From Tulasnella sp. 424 (taxonomy: Eukaryota > Basidiomycota > Agaricomycetes > Cantharellales > Tulasnellaceae), in contig WSUB01000185.1 in assembly GCA_019633425.1 (NCBI GenBank), positions 1-64,000 of the forward strand: a DNA stretch of 64,000 nucleotides, written 5' to 3'. This document shows positions 28,601 through 41,148 of this stretch, in pieces (position 1 is the stretch's first letter; each line of letters starts with the position of its first letter). Position numbers and translations under genes: made by a program. Below the pieces are notes generated by a model. It did not search any database, was not told the origin of the DNA, and saw only the letters and a list, made by a program, of their open reading frames with translations.

Positions 28601-29274
28601 CAGATGAGTAGTGCAAGAGGATAGATGATTAGGTCCGTCGACAATCAAGTACGAGGCTTTCCGGGAGGGGTAATCGAACGGAAGGTCTTTGCACATGGTC
28701 GAATCCAACATACTTAACGGGGAAAAGAAATGGAGAGGAAATGAACACACCCCGAGCGCTTTCTTCCCGGACAAAGGGGTATCCACGAGGTGGATGCAAT
28801 TCTTCTTTGTTTCTCACCTCCTATTAAGATGGTTTTGGACATGTGTTGTTGGAGAGGGAGTGAATCGCTCACTGCTCAGGTAGGACCCAAACTCGAGGAC
28901 TCGGAGACGACGGTCGCAATGTGGGTTTGCTTGGTCATCCAGTCGTGAGAACCAACGCCACCCGCGTTCCATTTCTCGCTTAGCCTCACTCTTTAAACAG
29001 GGAAACCTTCAACTCTCTCTCTCTTCTATCTTGGTTGCTATCACAGGATATGCACCAATAATCTAAACTGAGTAGCAGCAGCAGGGAGTACTGAAAGCTT
29101 AGCCCGGGTTATGTTAGGTAGGCTGGATGGGTCTCCTTCGCCTGTGAGCCTCAGTTCACCTATTCTTTGACCCACCTCGAAACAGTCCGTTTTGGTCTTT
29201 ATACAACTACAAAATCCCAATCTCTACCATTTAGCTGCCCTAAAAATCGTCTGTTATCCCATTACCCTCCAAGA
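28601..29274. other. Divergent intergenic region between K2 and the hydrolase
   Basis: Head-to-head spacing, so it probably holds both promoters. CT-rich tracts occur near 29010-29030. No further gene is supported; open frames on the minus strand up to 28817 are a possible 5' extension of K2. Confidence 0.45.
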
Positions 29275-31183
29275 ATGGCTCGCTCAACACCACCGGCTTT
29301 TCATTACCCGAAACCGGATGCAGCACTTGCAGTCCCAACTATACACCCTCTGATACTCCAACCAATCAATCCTCCAGCCTCGTCAAAACCTAAAAACCCC
29401 AGTGAAGCCTGGATCCGGGGAAACCAGGCGGTGCCGTTCGCAGATTCCGGGTTCACTCGTTCAACATACGTGATACCCGCCGCAACGCCCCGGGTCTTAT
29501 CATTCGGTCTGTCCGAAGAAGAGTTGCCCGCAGACAAGGAAGCTCGCAAAAAACGTGTAGCGGAGCTCTCGGAGGCACTACTATCCAAGAAACAGGCGTT
29601 GGAAAGAGGAGAAGTCGTTCAAGGGCTGTTGGAGGATGGCAAGGACGCTCCTGTGCTGTTCAACGTGCTCGACCGCTATGTTTGTTCGTCCCCTAAACCT
29701 TTGAAGGGTAATGGCATTACTTTGGTGCTTGCGCACGCGAATGGGTTTCCTCGGCGGGTACGTGGACGGGTAATTTCCCACATGTGCGGCCATTCGAGTA
29801 TCGGCTCATGTTTTTTTCCGGCCGTTCAATAGATTTGGGAACCTTTCCTCGCGACTCTATTGAAGAGGTTTCATAAAGAGAAGCGAAATGAAGATCTGTA
29901 TATCGAAGAAGTCTGGTCGTTTGAGGCCGTGAACCATGGTGACGGTGCTGTGCTGAATGACGGCAAATTGGGAGACACGTGTAAGTTTTCGGAAGCCGAT
30001 ATAGCTTTTAATACTCAAATAATTGCTTTACAAAGTCCACTGGGCAGACAACGCTCGCGATGTGCTCAACTTTCTTCTACACTTCCTGCCATCAAATCCT
30101 AGAGAAGCTACGTTGCCCCCGGTGCTTGATCCCGTCCCGCTAGACGAGTCTTCAAGACGGTCCCGTTTTGGGTTCAGCGGAAGGAAACTAGTCGGCCTCG
30201 GTCATTCATTGGGTGGTTGTTCGGTGTAAGTTCGCGGCTCGTCTTTTTCTTCAGGCTAAAGTTGACTGGTTCTGCTACTCTAGTACGCGAGCTGCTATAG
30301 ATTTTCCTGCACTATTCTCATCATTAGTATTAGTCGACCCCGTTGTAGTGCCCGCTCTCGAAAAAGATCCCAGCGGAGGCATTGTGGGGTTACAGAGAGG
30401 GGCAGTTGCTCGGAGGTCGCGATGGCCATCAAGGTACACAACAGTTTCCCTGAGAACTCCTTGTCGTACAAACACTGAGTATGACATTTTCCGACCCAGA
30501 GAAGAGGCGTTGGAAAGTTTCCGCAAAACGCCGTTCTTTCAAACTTGGCACCCATCCGTCTTAGAGACCTACGTCAAGGAAGGAATTGTTTCGGATCCAG
30601 TAAACGGGGGTGTGAAACTCAAACAGAGCGGGTTCCAGGTACTATCCTCTCCCGGCGGCAACCCTAATGTTGTGCCGCCCGCTGACTTTCTCTTCCTTTT
30701 ACAGGAAGCTTGCGTATTTGCCGAACGCCGCGTTCCCGTAGAAACCTGGGAACTTCTTAGGACCCTGCATGAGAGAGTTCACTTGTTTTGGGCCATGTCA
30801 GGTAGACGACCGGTAGTGTGGGTATACGAAACGGAGGTGAGGGGACTAGAGCAGGATTAATACGGATTCATCTTTCAGAACCGGTCCAGAAGAGATCACC
30901 CGTCAAACGGTTTGGAGGCGCCCCAAGAACTCGTCTAACGTTCGCATTGAAGGAGCTGGCCATCTTGTACGTCATTTCAATTCAACTCCTCCCTGTGGCG
31001 GTCGACTTGAACTTGCGTTGTCTAGATTGTCCACGAAGCACCAGAGCTGCTAGGTAAGATTCGTCGAAATCATTCCAAGGATACCAGTCACTAAAACTTG
31101 GTGTTAAAATATTAGCTCAAGTCATCTCGGACCATTTGTGGAAACATTTCACCGAAGATGAAATCCCCAACGCCAAACTCTGA
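29275..31183 (+). CDS. Alpha/beta hydrolase with C-terminal peroxisomal signal (Lpx1-like)
   Basis: The ATG at 29275 opens MARSTPPAFHYPKPDAAL. The core begins with NGITLVLAHANGFPRR/IWEPFL, matching the HANGF oxyanion region of fungal Lpx1-type peroxisomal lipases. The nucleophile elbow is GLGHSLGGC near 30205, followed after an intron by FSSLVLVDPVVVPAL. Further exons include FFQTWHPSVLETYVKEGIV, HLFWAMSGRR and IEGAGHL|IVHEAPELL, the last giving the catalytic His. About eight introns; about 470 residues. The last exon reads QVISDHLWKHFTEDEIPNAKL with TGA at 31181-31183; Ala-Lys-Leu at the very end fits a type 1 peroxisomal targeting signal. Lipase or esterase activity on an acyl substrate is inferred from family. 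Confidence 0.82.
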
Positions 31184-31452
31184 CTGATTTGTAGAGAACT
31201 TCTTAATCCTGCTTCGTGGTAATGAACCGGGCACAATAACGGTGGTCTTGCATTCTATGTATTCTCATATAGATCTAGAAATATTACGCAAGCCGACTCG
31301 CAGGTTGTGGGGCGAATACGTACCCCTGGCATGATCTGCCAGTCACGTGTGGTGAGACAAAAAAGCTGGGAAATGGACCCTTTGATTTCGCCCTCGTCCA
31401 GATTCCAATCCGTCCCCTCCACCAATACCTACTAGCAACTTTCGCTTTGACG

Positions 31453-33670
31453 ATGGATTCGACCACTACTCTCAACAGCAGTATCATAGACTCATGGCCC
31501 TGCTTGAAACCAGACGGCCCAACTCTGTCCGGAAATATTCAAGAAATAAGCTTACCTCCTCCCTCCCGACCTTCCCAACGCTCCCTCATCTCGGCACCAA
31601 GCTTGTACAACCTATCCATACCTCCAAGTTCCTTCCATACGGATGCGCGCCAGACGAACCCAGAAGCGCTGCTTGCCGTCGATCTCACTGGCCCCTCGCA
31701 AAGGACGCAGGATTTGGTGAGGTTCTCCGAGCAAGGAGCCGACGCTCTCGAGCCAGTTTCGCTGTCGGAGCCTTTTGGCCGCGAGGAGGTGGATGCGAGG
31801 GCTCAAGGTCAGAGAGGAATGGACGCGGAGGACGGGGCCGACGCGTACGAGGATAAACATATGCGGAAACACAGATATCTCGGAGCGCCGTTGACTGTCG
31901 TGAGTTCGGGGCCGTAACCTCATTAAGCTCATTACCTACAGCTCTTAACACAAGCTATTGGGCTCTCAGCACGAACGGAGCAGGCTTGCCTCCCCCGCTA
32001 TAGCACCTGTTAGCCAGCCGGACAGGCTACGACTGAAAAGAAGGGCACGTAAACCCAGAAGCATGCTCAAGCCGGGTCCATCGGAATCTACGGTTCGCCC
32101 AGCGTCCCCAATTGACCCTGACACCAATTCCCCGCAGACCAAAAGAGAGGGGGAGATCTCGGACTTGTATCGTGATGCGGGCAGTCAGACGGATGATGGC
32201 ACCATGAATCTGGAAGGTCTCGCTCTGCCTCCGTTTCTAGCCACGGCTCAAGACGCGGAACGAATCGCCGACCAAGTTATTTCGCACCTCAGTGACCGTT
32301 ATCATGGCTTGGTTGCTTCATCTCAGGAGGTAAACCTGTCTGCGGATCGTCTGCACCAGCAGACCAGGTCCTTTCCACTTTGGCCTGAGATGGACACGAC
32401 CAACGTGACATTAGGTCAGGTACTTTACTCTCCACTCTGTGCATGATTCTGATGGATCCACTCTTAAATAGGTTCTAGAGACTCATCGTACTCCTCACCC
32501 GAAAGCATCCTAGACTTTACAGCAAGCCCAACCACTAGTATCTCTACGCTGGCCTCCAGTTCCAGTGCTGATGACCTCGGAGGTTCCACGTTCGACCCGG
32601 ATGACCAAGTCGAGGATTTGGATGGCGAACCGCTACTGCTAGAGGACCAGCAGACCACCGACAATGATCTATCGGGAGCAAGACGAAAGGCTAAGCAGAA
32701 GAGGCCCAGCCTACCTGCCGCCCCTGAAGCTGTAATGACGGCATTCAGCTCCTATCGACATCTGTTTCGTAAAGGTTCCGGCGGGAGGCCCTACTTGTAC
32801 GAAAAGCACGACTCGTTCTGGATATCTGAGCCAAGCGTTTCTGCTGCCATGGGACGAGACACTTCACCAAATACTCCCTTGACGTCTACACCGCTGTTCT
32901 TTCACTGGGACCCGATGTCCCTCGCACCCGAAGGTATTCGCTGTCCTGCGGCTGGATGTTCCAATTTACTGCGATATCGCAGAACGCCTGACAGACCCAG
33001 AGGGGCTTTGACCAATGCTTTAGAGCGTCGAATTGCATTCTGGATCTGCGCTCCCCAATACCAGTGCGTTGGATGCCCCGCTTCTCAAACGCACCCAAAG
33101 GGCGTTACATATTACCTCGCTTGGGATCTCCGTATAATCGAACGTCTACCTCACGCCCTACGCCTCCAATTTCCAGTGAAGCCGACAGCGAGTCGAACTT
33201 CGTTCATTGCTACAGAAGCTGTAGTCGAAGAGGTGGGGGCGAAAGATCCTTTCCTGCTAACGTTGACTCAATCGTGGCCCACTTATCCTCAGATCTCGAA
33301 GCAGATACTTGGTGCTTCAGGTTCATCGTTCTCCATGCAAGGTGTATCACTTCCGCCGTCGCTTGTCTTCGCACCCTCGACGGAGTCTTTCCCCGAAGCT
33401 ACGCCTCCTCAACCAACACGCGCCTCAGCTAGTAACACCGACCTCCAAGAAGTTGTAGGTTGGACTAACGGTAGTATCACTCCATCCAGTGCTACGCATC
33501 ACAGCTCCGCTGGCGGGGTGGCGTGGCATGGTACATCCTCTCCGCCCCACTCCTCTCCAGTTTCGTCATCGAGTCCCCGGTTGCAGCACGTATTCAACAC
33601 ACAAACCATGTCATACCGGGATCTTGCCGCTTCGTTTCAGGTATCAGGCGGTCTCCACCACGAAGGATGA
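31453..33670 (+). CDS. Zinc-ribbon protein, DUF6729-like (paralogue 1)
   Basis: Starts MDSTTTLNSSIIDSWPCLKP. The N-terminal half is disordered. An intron from 31905 (GTGAGT) to about 31969 joins it to HERSRLASPAIAPV, and another near 32420-32470 joins to the main exon. The only folded region is about 32740-33180: a helical YRHLFRKGSGGRPYLYEKHD, FWISEPS, then LFFHWDPMSLAPEGIRCPAAGC with cysteines spaced C-x4-C, IAFWICAPQYQCVGCPASQ (C-x2-C) and YYLAWDLRIIERLPHALR. The FFxWDPxSL...C-x4-C...YxCxxC pattern looks like the DUF6729 zinc ribbon seen in fungal and transposon-related proteins; I could not check it. A Ser/Pro-rich tail ends at TGA 33668-33670. Paralogous to the next gene. Function unknown. 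Confidence 0.68.
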
Positions 33671-34187
33671 CGTTGTATAAAAGGTTGGTAACTCGGCTCG
33701 CCCTGCTGACTGCGAACAGCTCGATGGAGGATGGTTGTCCAGGGTATTTCTTGCCGGGTAAGTAAATCTTGGGGTTCAATTCTATCACGTTTGAGTAGCT
33801 TAATAGTTACTCGTTAAGGGGTATAGCTTTAATGGTCACGATATTCTTGCGCGTATTTAATTTTGCGGGTCCGACTCCTCGTTAGTTTCTCGAGACCCAA
33901 TGTACACATTGGTGAAGTAGCTCATGCCGACCACGAAGGCTAACAATTTCTGGTATTTTTATGATGAGTCCCATAAATAAGCAATAAAAATTTATTTCTA
34001 TCATGCGACCCTTAGCAAAGAGGCCGTTTGCCTGCCGATATAGTCGAGGCTTGAACGGCTTTGAACCTCCGTCAGCGCCGCTGGTTTTCTCAGCATCCAC
34101 GTGACCACTTGCGGTCTGCATCGCAATATCCTTTCGCCCACCTCATTCCAACAGTTCTCTTCGCAAACGCTACTACTCTCTTGGACT
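33671..34187. other. Intergenic, probable promoter of the next gene
   Basis: AT-richer than its surroundings (for example 33960-34010), with no gene recognised. It should hold the 3' end of paralogue 1 and the promoter of paralogue 2. Confidence 0.4.
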
Positions 34188-36746
34188 ATGCCCTCAGACG
34201 CAAAGGAAGTGCAGGACACAGCGGTCACAACCCAAAATCCAACCTCCACCCCTTCAAATCCACCCCCACCAGCAACCACTTCGCCCGATATCGCCTCCAA
34301 CCAACCCGCTCGCCCTCGGCGGAGTGCTCGCTTCGCCACGCAAAACCCGTCCTCATCTTTAGCACGATCTGACAGCAAAACCGACGTCGAAGAAAGCCTG
34401 CCGCTATCCCAGCCTGTTGCCGCCGACAAAGAAGCATCGAGCATTTTGGGTAAGGCCGTCGCGGCTTCCGAGGAGCTTCAGTCAAAAGTGGAACAACAGA
34501 GCCAGACGGAATCCGGTCCTTCAAAAAACACCATCTCTGGAAGGCTTCGAGACCGAAAACGCAAAGAACCTGAACCTGACGATAAATTGGCTCAAGAGTT
34601 GCCGGCGAAACGCTCACGGCGGCCCCGACAACTTGGTCCACCGCTCCCCCTCGTAAGTGCCTGCTTTTTCTCAAAGATAGCGTGATTAGAGGTTATTTAA
34701 GAATTAACTTTTGCTATTTGGTCGTGCCTTTCCCATCTCTTTGTGTATGACGCCATCCAGTCGGAACAAGCGGAGACGCAGAGCGGATCGTCCGCAGGAG
34801 CCCGTTCGGCGGGACCCCCCTCAACCAAATCACGCAAAACTACACAAAAATCGAGGAAACCCGAACTATCCTCCGCCTCGGTTAGGGCCAGGCTTCTCGG
34901 AAAGCTGAAAGTCCCTGGGGTGACTGACTCGGATGTCGACGGACACTCCTTGGACGGGGAACCACTGCCTGCTCCCGAAGAAGGGGAAGAGGAAGTTGCG
35001 GATGAAGAGGACGACGAGGACGACGCAGATGGACCTTCATCGTCTCGTGTAAAAGGCAGCAAAATTCGGAAACCTCCCGCTCCCAAACCGAAGAAGAAGC
35101 AGCTCCCAGACGACGTCTGGACTGCGTACAAGGCTTCGCTCCCGATGCTTCACCACCGAACTCAGACCCGCATGCCAGAACTATACGAGAAGTACCGATC
35201 GTTCTGGATCTCCAAGTCCATCTACGCGCCTGTCAAGAAAAGTACGACGGCCAAGAAAGGCAATCCAGGGCCGAGCGCCGCTCCCAAGTCCCCGAAAGAC
35301 AACACCCCCCTCTTCTTCTTCTGGGATCCCCTCTCCCTTGTTCCCAATATACAGTGCCAACAACCGGGCTGCACTCGTCTTCTTACTCGAGACGGATTCG
35401 CGCCGTGGCCGCGCAAGGTTCGATCGGAGCAACAAGGCAACGACTTTACGTTTTGGCTCGTTGGTGCGCGGTATCGATGCAACAATTGCACTGCGGTTAA
35501 ACCAAAGACCAACAAAGCACCCTATACGTCGTATCTCGGATGGGATGAAAGACTCCTGAAGGCGATTCCGGGTGATTTAAGACAAGCGTTCCCCTGCGAG
35601 GAGAGAGGGAAGCTATTCTTCAGTAACAAGGGTGTGGTGCGTTTTACCCTCATGGTTCTTTGAAACCCGCAAGCTAGATAGATTTGAAATAATCCCCGCT
35701 TGTAGACACCTGAAGAGCATCGTCATGAGCAGCTTTTCGACCGAATACAAGCTCACCCTGGTTCAGTGGGAGAACCAGCAAGTAGTAAAATCCGTGCGCA
35801 GACGAAAGTCAAGAAGACAGGATCGATAAGCAAGGACGCGGCGAAACCAGTTCCTGTAAAACCAAAAGCGAGGAGAGGGCGTCCTCCGAAGGGCGGTTCA
35901 TCGAGGAAGCCTTGGGAGGCGCCGACTCCCCCCGAGTCGTCCAACGAAGAGGAAGACGAGGATGTAGAGATGGAGGGCGGAGAGGAACCAGCTCCGTTTG
36001 AGGATCAGGATGAGATGGAAGTGGCTTCTGTAGGCGAAGACGTTGAAGATAGTGGTAGCGAGGACGAGATCCCAGTTTCGTCATCCACTGCAAGCGCCGA
36101 AGCCCATTCCAGCGCCACGGCGGACTCGAGGACGCGAGGAGGACCATCCATCGCAGGTTCTTCGATCACAGCAGCAGCACCTCCTGCGCCCCGACCTCCG
36201 GCTATGCTTGCAAAGCCGTACCAAAGTTTCCAGCCTGCGTATTCGGATTGGCGGACGTCCTCGTTGCGCAGCACGACTGGAGAGGAGCAGCGCCCTCCTC
36301 CTTCTCCGACTTATCCCTACCCTTACCCTCACTCCACTGGAACAGACCCGGGGTGGTACCCGCATCATGGAACGGCTCCGGGCGCGACCCCCACGACACC
36401 GACTGCGAATCACGCTGCCCCTCCTCCCCATTGGGCGACGTCCTATCCCCCACCGCCCCCTGCAGCCTCGCCGGGTGTCCCACAACCCGCGTGGGCACCT
36501 CCTCACCAAAATGTCGCCGCTGCGTTTGATCCCTCTCCTGCGGCTAGGGCCGCAGCCATTGCGTCCTTGGCCTCGCAGATGTCTTATCACGCGAGCTACA
36601 GCTACCCTCCTCCAAACTCGTATTACCCTCCGCCGGTAGCCTCCAACGCTGCTCCACCGGACGCTCAACCCTTCCAAGCCGCCCCGAGTGCAGCTCCATA
36701 CGCTTCAGAAGCGGCGGTTGCGGCGTCCAATTCACCATCGGCTTGA
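34188..36746 (+). CDS. Zinc-ribbon protein with AT-hook, DUF6729-like (paralogue 2)
   Basis: Starts MPSDAKEVQDTAVTTQNPTS. Basic patches (RPRRSARFA, AKRSRRPRQ) suggest nuclear import. After an intron near 34653-34760 an acidic stretch (EEVADEEDDEDDADG) leads into the folded part: MLHHRTQTRMPELYEKYRSF, then LFFFWDPLSLVPNIQCQQPGC (C-x4-C), FTFWLVGARYRCNNCTAV (C-x2-C) and YLGWDERLLKAIPGDLRQAF, in the same order as the paralogue at 31453-33670. After an intron near 35638-35705 comes PKARRGRPPKGGSSRK, a canonical AT-hook (RGRP core), then acidic and long Pro/Ala/Tyr-rich low-complexity sequence to the stop at 36746. Zinc ribbon plus AT-hook fits a chromatin or DNA-binding protein; the role is unknown. 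Confidence 0.75.
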
Positions 36747-37207
36747 CCCTCATCTTGAAGCACGCATGACGAGGAAATGTCTGTTCAGCGCATCACGCGG
36801 CGTTGGAACTGAGTCGTAAATAGGTACATAGGACTTTACCGGGTAGGAATTTCTTATTCTTTGCGGTTGCTTTTCTCTGTAATGGTCTGGAGAGCGATTG
36901 CCTGGACAACGAGGGACGGATTTATGAGTTTCCGGTCTTTTCCTCTTTCTTTCTTTTCGCTCTAGACTTGTTTCTTTCTCTCTGTCTTTCAGTTTGTATA
37001 TTAGAATTCAGCAGGCCTCGGTTTGTGGCTCGGGGCCCGCGAATGACTGTCGGTTGGTCTCTAAGCAGAGTGCAGCGCGACTGGCTGGACCCTGACCCCT
37101 AGTCGGCATCGCAATTTCGCTGGGCTCTGTTCGCTCCATCAATCCGCTGGCTGAGATTTTTTACAGCTCTATTGCAATCACCAACGCTCGAGAAGGTTCC
37201 GCCAATT
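36747..37207. other. Intergenic, pyrimidine-rich
   Basis: A strong CT-rich tract (36935-36990, tcctctttctttctttt and similar) probably belongs to the 3' end of the upstream gene or to the promoter of the next. No gene is supported here. Confidence 0.4.
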
Positions 37208-38623
37208 ATGGCTTCGCTGGTCTCTACGATACCGCCAATGGAAAAGGGCGATTCTGGCTCTGACCTACTCGCGTCCACCCATACGTCCACTCCATCGTCT
37301 TGCCGCAACGACTCTTGCCCTCAAACCGTGGCGAGTAGGTTTCCTTACAATGCCAGCAGAAGCACGAACAATCGAAATGCTGGAGGGAAGAGTACTAAAG
37401 ATCTCAATACGGATCTTTCTATGCACTTGGGACTGCCACTCAAACTGCTCCAAAACCCAGACGTCATGCGAGGGAAGGCTCGAGGGAAGATGGTGAGAGT
37501 CTTAGAAGCTCTACACCCTCAAGAGTAGTTTCAGAAGCTAATGTAACGGGGGTTGATCATAGGGAGACCAAGACATACGCTGTCACCTGCCCCCGAGTTT
37601 CCGTGGTCCCTGGCGTCCTTCCGGGCATAGCCACTCTTGTTCAGCTTATACCAGTCCCTACCCGCGACCATCCTATTTCTCAAAACAACTTGGACTTCCG
37701 GGAGGCAAGGCACTTCTGGCTCGAAAGTCAAGCACAGACAGGAACAGGAACCCACCCAATAGACCACCGCCAGGGGCTAATCCCTCATTTGGTTCTATCC
37801 AAGGAGAATTAGTTGGTTTACGGCCAAATCTCTTGTCGTATAATGGTATTCAGGTACCTGTTGCGACTTCATACCCCGTCTATAGCCTATTCGGGCCAGC
37901 AGCTGCACTATCCGTAAACCAAGTTCCAATGCCGTCCTTGGGAGTCGAAGTGAGAATTCATTTCGTAGACTTGACCCAGTCTTCGAGTTTAACTCTGCAT
38001 TTCAGGCTTTAACTCTCACTATGGGGGTTCCCATTTATGAAGAATCATCATGCAACTTCACTCCAAGCCAGGCCCTGTTAACGCCCCAAGATATTCTCCA
38101 ACTGCAGAATACCCCATGCGGACCTCCAATGCTAAATACCTCGGCCAACCTACCTTCCAGACTACTCGACGTCATTCCTCTTAACGGCTCCCATTCTCGA
38201 TCTAGCACTGGGCCCGTCGATCTCCCGTCCTGGGGCGTCTTCCAAGGCCCTCCACGGCATCTTCCACGTCTACAAAATGCTGAAGACTCGGAGGACGTTG
38301 ATGGAGAGCCATTGGATATCTCCACTGACAGTGCTCGAACTCCAGGTACAGTCTCGTCACTCGGGGACTCCCCTGACCCGCAAGGCACTGCAAGAGCGAC
38401 GACATCGTCAACGCGAGACATCAGCGCACAAAACCGTTCGACTGGATTCATAGAGAAGAGGTCCCGGTCCAAGCCTAGCTCAAGCCTACAGGAATTTGCT
38501 CGAAGATCTGGCTTCTGTCCGAAGTGCGCTGCGGGGAATTGTGACGGAGTTCGGGACACGCGACTGTGCTTGAAGCCTTGCTTCGCTTGTCAGAAAGTTG
38601 ATTGCGATGGACGCGACTGTTAG
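37208..38623 (+). CDS. Disordered protein with duplicated C-terminal cysteine motif
   Basis: No family recognised. Three exons fit well: 37208-37492, 37563-37949 and 38006-38623, joined by GT..AG introns of 70 and 56 bases. The protein starts MASLVSTIPPMEKGDSGSD, passes through LGLPLKLLQNPDVMRGKARG, and is otherwise Ser/Pro/Asn-rich and probably disordered. The last about 40 residues hold eight cysteines: CPKCAAGNC-DG, then C-x8-C-x3-C, then CFACQKVDC-DG and a final C before the TAG. The two C-x2-C-x4-C-D-G halves look like an internal duplication and could bind zinc. A basic stretch (EKRSRSKPSSS) precedes it. Low-complexity content and proximity to the duplicated region suggest fast evolution. 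Confidence 0.55.
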
Positions 38624-38927
38624 AGAACAAAACGCATGCATTGGCGTCACCCACCCGCTACGGGGACTAGTACTGCCACAAAAAAGGCAGAGTGACCACT
38701 CGATCATGCCACTGGACCTTTACCTGCCCCTTTATTCTATTATTTCTTATCTTGGAACTTATTTTGCTCATCAATATATGTATATACCAGCTGCAACTGT
38801 CTATGCACTTTCAAACTTACGCCGTTATGACAAATACGTCAACACAGTCTAAATTGCGATTTTCGGTCATCCCGACCCAGCCCTTCGTTTCGACGGGGTT
38901 TTCCACGACTTCAAACCCCACGATAAT

Positions 38928-41148
38928 ATGACCAGAAAGGCGACCACCTCCAGCATGGCCGAACCAGAGCTTAAGAAGCGGATGACACGGGCTCAGTCTG
39001 CCCTCGCTTCTCGACGCCCCATGGAACGAAGACGCACTCGTGCCTCTGCCTACCTCGATGTGCAAGCCTCAGGAGGACCCTCCGGGCAAAACTCAGTGTC
39101 TAGGGCTCCCGATCAGCCCACTTTGGAATCCCGGCCTCGAAAACGATGGTTCTTGGCCTATGTGGAGATTCCTCCATACCCGCGCACCCGGCCTCGTGTC
39201 CCTCGCGGCGCAACCGTCGAGAAAACCACCCAGTCAAGTTCGGGGAAAACCAGGAGGAGGAATGCAACGACGCTTTCTGGAGACACGGGTCCGCTCACGC
39301 CCAAACCCTTGCGAAGATCTAATCGAGGACGAGCAGAGAGACCGCCTAGTCCTAGTGAACCGACGGAGGCGCAAGAGACCGCACAAAGCCAGTTCGATTG
39401 GTGGTACGAGTCCTCGTTATCCCCGTTGACGGATCCTGGTTCTCGCTCGCCTTCACCTGTGGCCGGAAACCATGTTTCGGAGGTTGAAATCGGCCTCGAG
39501 GTTGAAGCGGGCGAGTTGGATGTGCTGAGCAGCGGTCGGGCGCCTTCTCCACAAGAGACGCTGGACGCAACGATAAGGACACAAGAAGACACACGCACAG
39601 CCAACCTCAGGAGCAACGGCACAAACTTTCATTTGGTGGAAGAGTTGGATGTTGCGGAGACATCGTCACTCTCGTCCGTTCCGACCCAAAAAGGAAATCT
39701 GTCAGACGACCAGTGCCCGACGGAAGCGCACGGCGGTTCCCCCACCCCAGATCAATTCCAAGGAGACCGAGCTGGCTCACCAGCCCTGACTTCCGTGAGT
39801 TCTCCTGAACGGGCTCTGGAGCCTTCAGTGCAACCCAGATTGGAGATAACCCCGGTTCCCGAGCTCGCATTCCCTGGGCCCACCATCAAGGTCAGAACGC
39901 TCTCTGGGGTATCGAGGTCGCCGAACTGACCAGTGTGATTAGGAAACATCTCGAGAAATAGCGCCTTCCATCACCAACGTTACCTTCGGAGAAACAGAGC
40001 TGACTCCTGTCGGGACCAGGCCCGTTCCTCACGGCGTGTACCCGGCCCTCCCATCCCTCCCCGGCAGGGCCAGGCCCTCTATACAATCCAACTCTAGAAT
40101 TTCAATGCCCAGGATTGTAACTCAATTTGAAGACCATTCGCTTATTCACGGCCAACCTGCTGTGAACCCGCCATCCAGTGCATCAAGCGCAAACTTCTCA
40201 GAAGCAATTGTCGAAGCAATTGTCCAAGCTGAGTGCGAATTTGGAGGATGTTCTTCACCGGAACTTTCTTCTGGCTGGGGTACTCCGTGCGACGCTCAAC
40301 CATACGGGACTGGAATGAACGATCAGAGGAGACTTGGAAACCTCATGTCTGTGGGTCCAGACCATCGGAGTCTCAACCTGGACAATTCGTTCCCATCGTC
40401 TTTGAATGTCACACTTGCCACACAAACAGAGACGTCCCAATCTTTCATGCCCATGGATCCTGCCCTCTCGCAATATGACTCTTACCCAATCCCCCCCAAC
40501 ACTACGCAAGAATTCGGATTGACCCAGCCGCTTACAGCGACACCACACCAACATGTTTCCAGTGTATCCCCGCAGCTGACAACGCCACCTTCATGGAACG
40601 TCGCGTTCACCCCGGTCATACCGCAAGACTGGCTTCCAAATCAGCCCCCTCCACATCCTGCAGCGCTTCCGGAAATTGCGGCCCGAGTCATGCTACAACG
40701 AGCGGGGCCCTCGACGCGAGTGCCTTCGCCGCCTCAAAATCCTCAACCAGTTGTCAAGAAGAAAGGGAAACGGAAATACGCTCGTAAAACTATGAAAACC
40801 GAACATAACGAATTTTCCTCGTTTTCGTACTATCCTCTTGGCCCACCATCACTTCCCTCGCTGCCGGTGCCTACTGTGACCTCAATCAACACGACAGCCA
40901 TCCCCGCGCCTTCTCCACAGCCCGAGCCACTACTTGAACCCTCAATACCAAATCCACCGACGGTCGTACATCCCCCGGACCCCCAGAGGACTTTGGGCAA
41001 GATGAAGGAGGTGGAAGTCCACTCGTCGACTGACATCTTCGCGTCGTTCGTCAACATTACTCCGACATCTTTCACAGGGCCTGGTGAAGAGATTGAACTT
41101 GCTATTTCTACAAATAAATATCATCTTAGGGGAGTTCGGTGGAAGTAA
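38928..41148 (+). CDS. Low-complexity protein with basic motif; parent of the 55.5-kb pseudogene
   Basis: No family recognised. Exon 1 (38928-39890) starts MTRKATTSSMAEPELKKRMT and is Ser/Thr/Pro/Arg-rich. An intron at 39891-39942 joins it in frame to exon 2 (39943-41148), which starts ETSREIAPSITNVTFGETEL and carries a lysine-rich patch (VVKKKGKRKYARKTMKTE) that could be a nuclear signal. The stop follows GVRWK. Similarity to the region at 55500-57060 extends about 300 bases past this stop, where 41207-41455 could encode a hydrophobic stretch (HFLLYFTASFSILIWYMYQL); an additional 3' exon is therefore possible through the GTAAAG after TGGAA at 41140. The conserved exon 1/2 splice site in the copy supports the intron. 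Confidence 0.6.

Noticed and set aside
36081..36677. 198-codon minus-strand and plus-strand frames rich in Arg over the AT-hook gene
   Set aside because: They are shadows of the Pro/Ala-rich tail of the zinc-ribbon gene; composition is explained by GC-rich codons in another frame.
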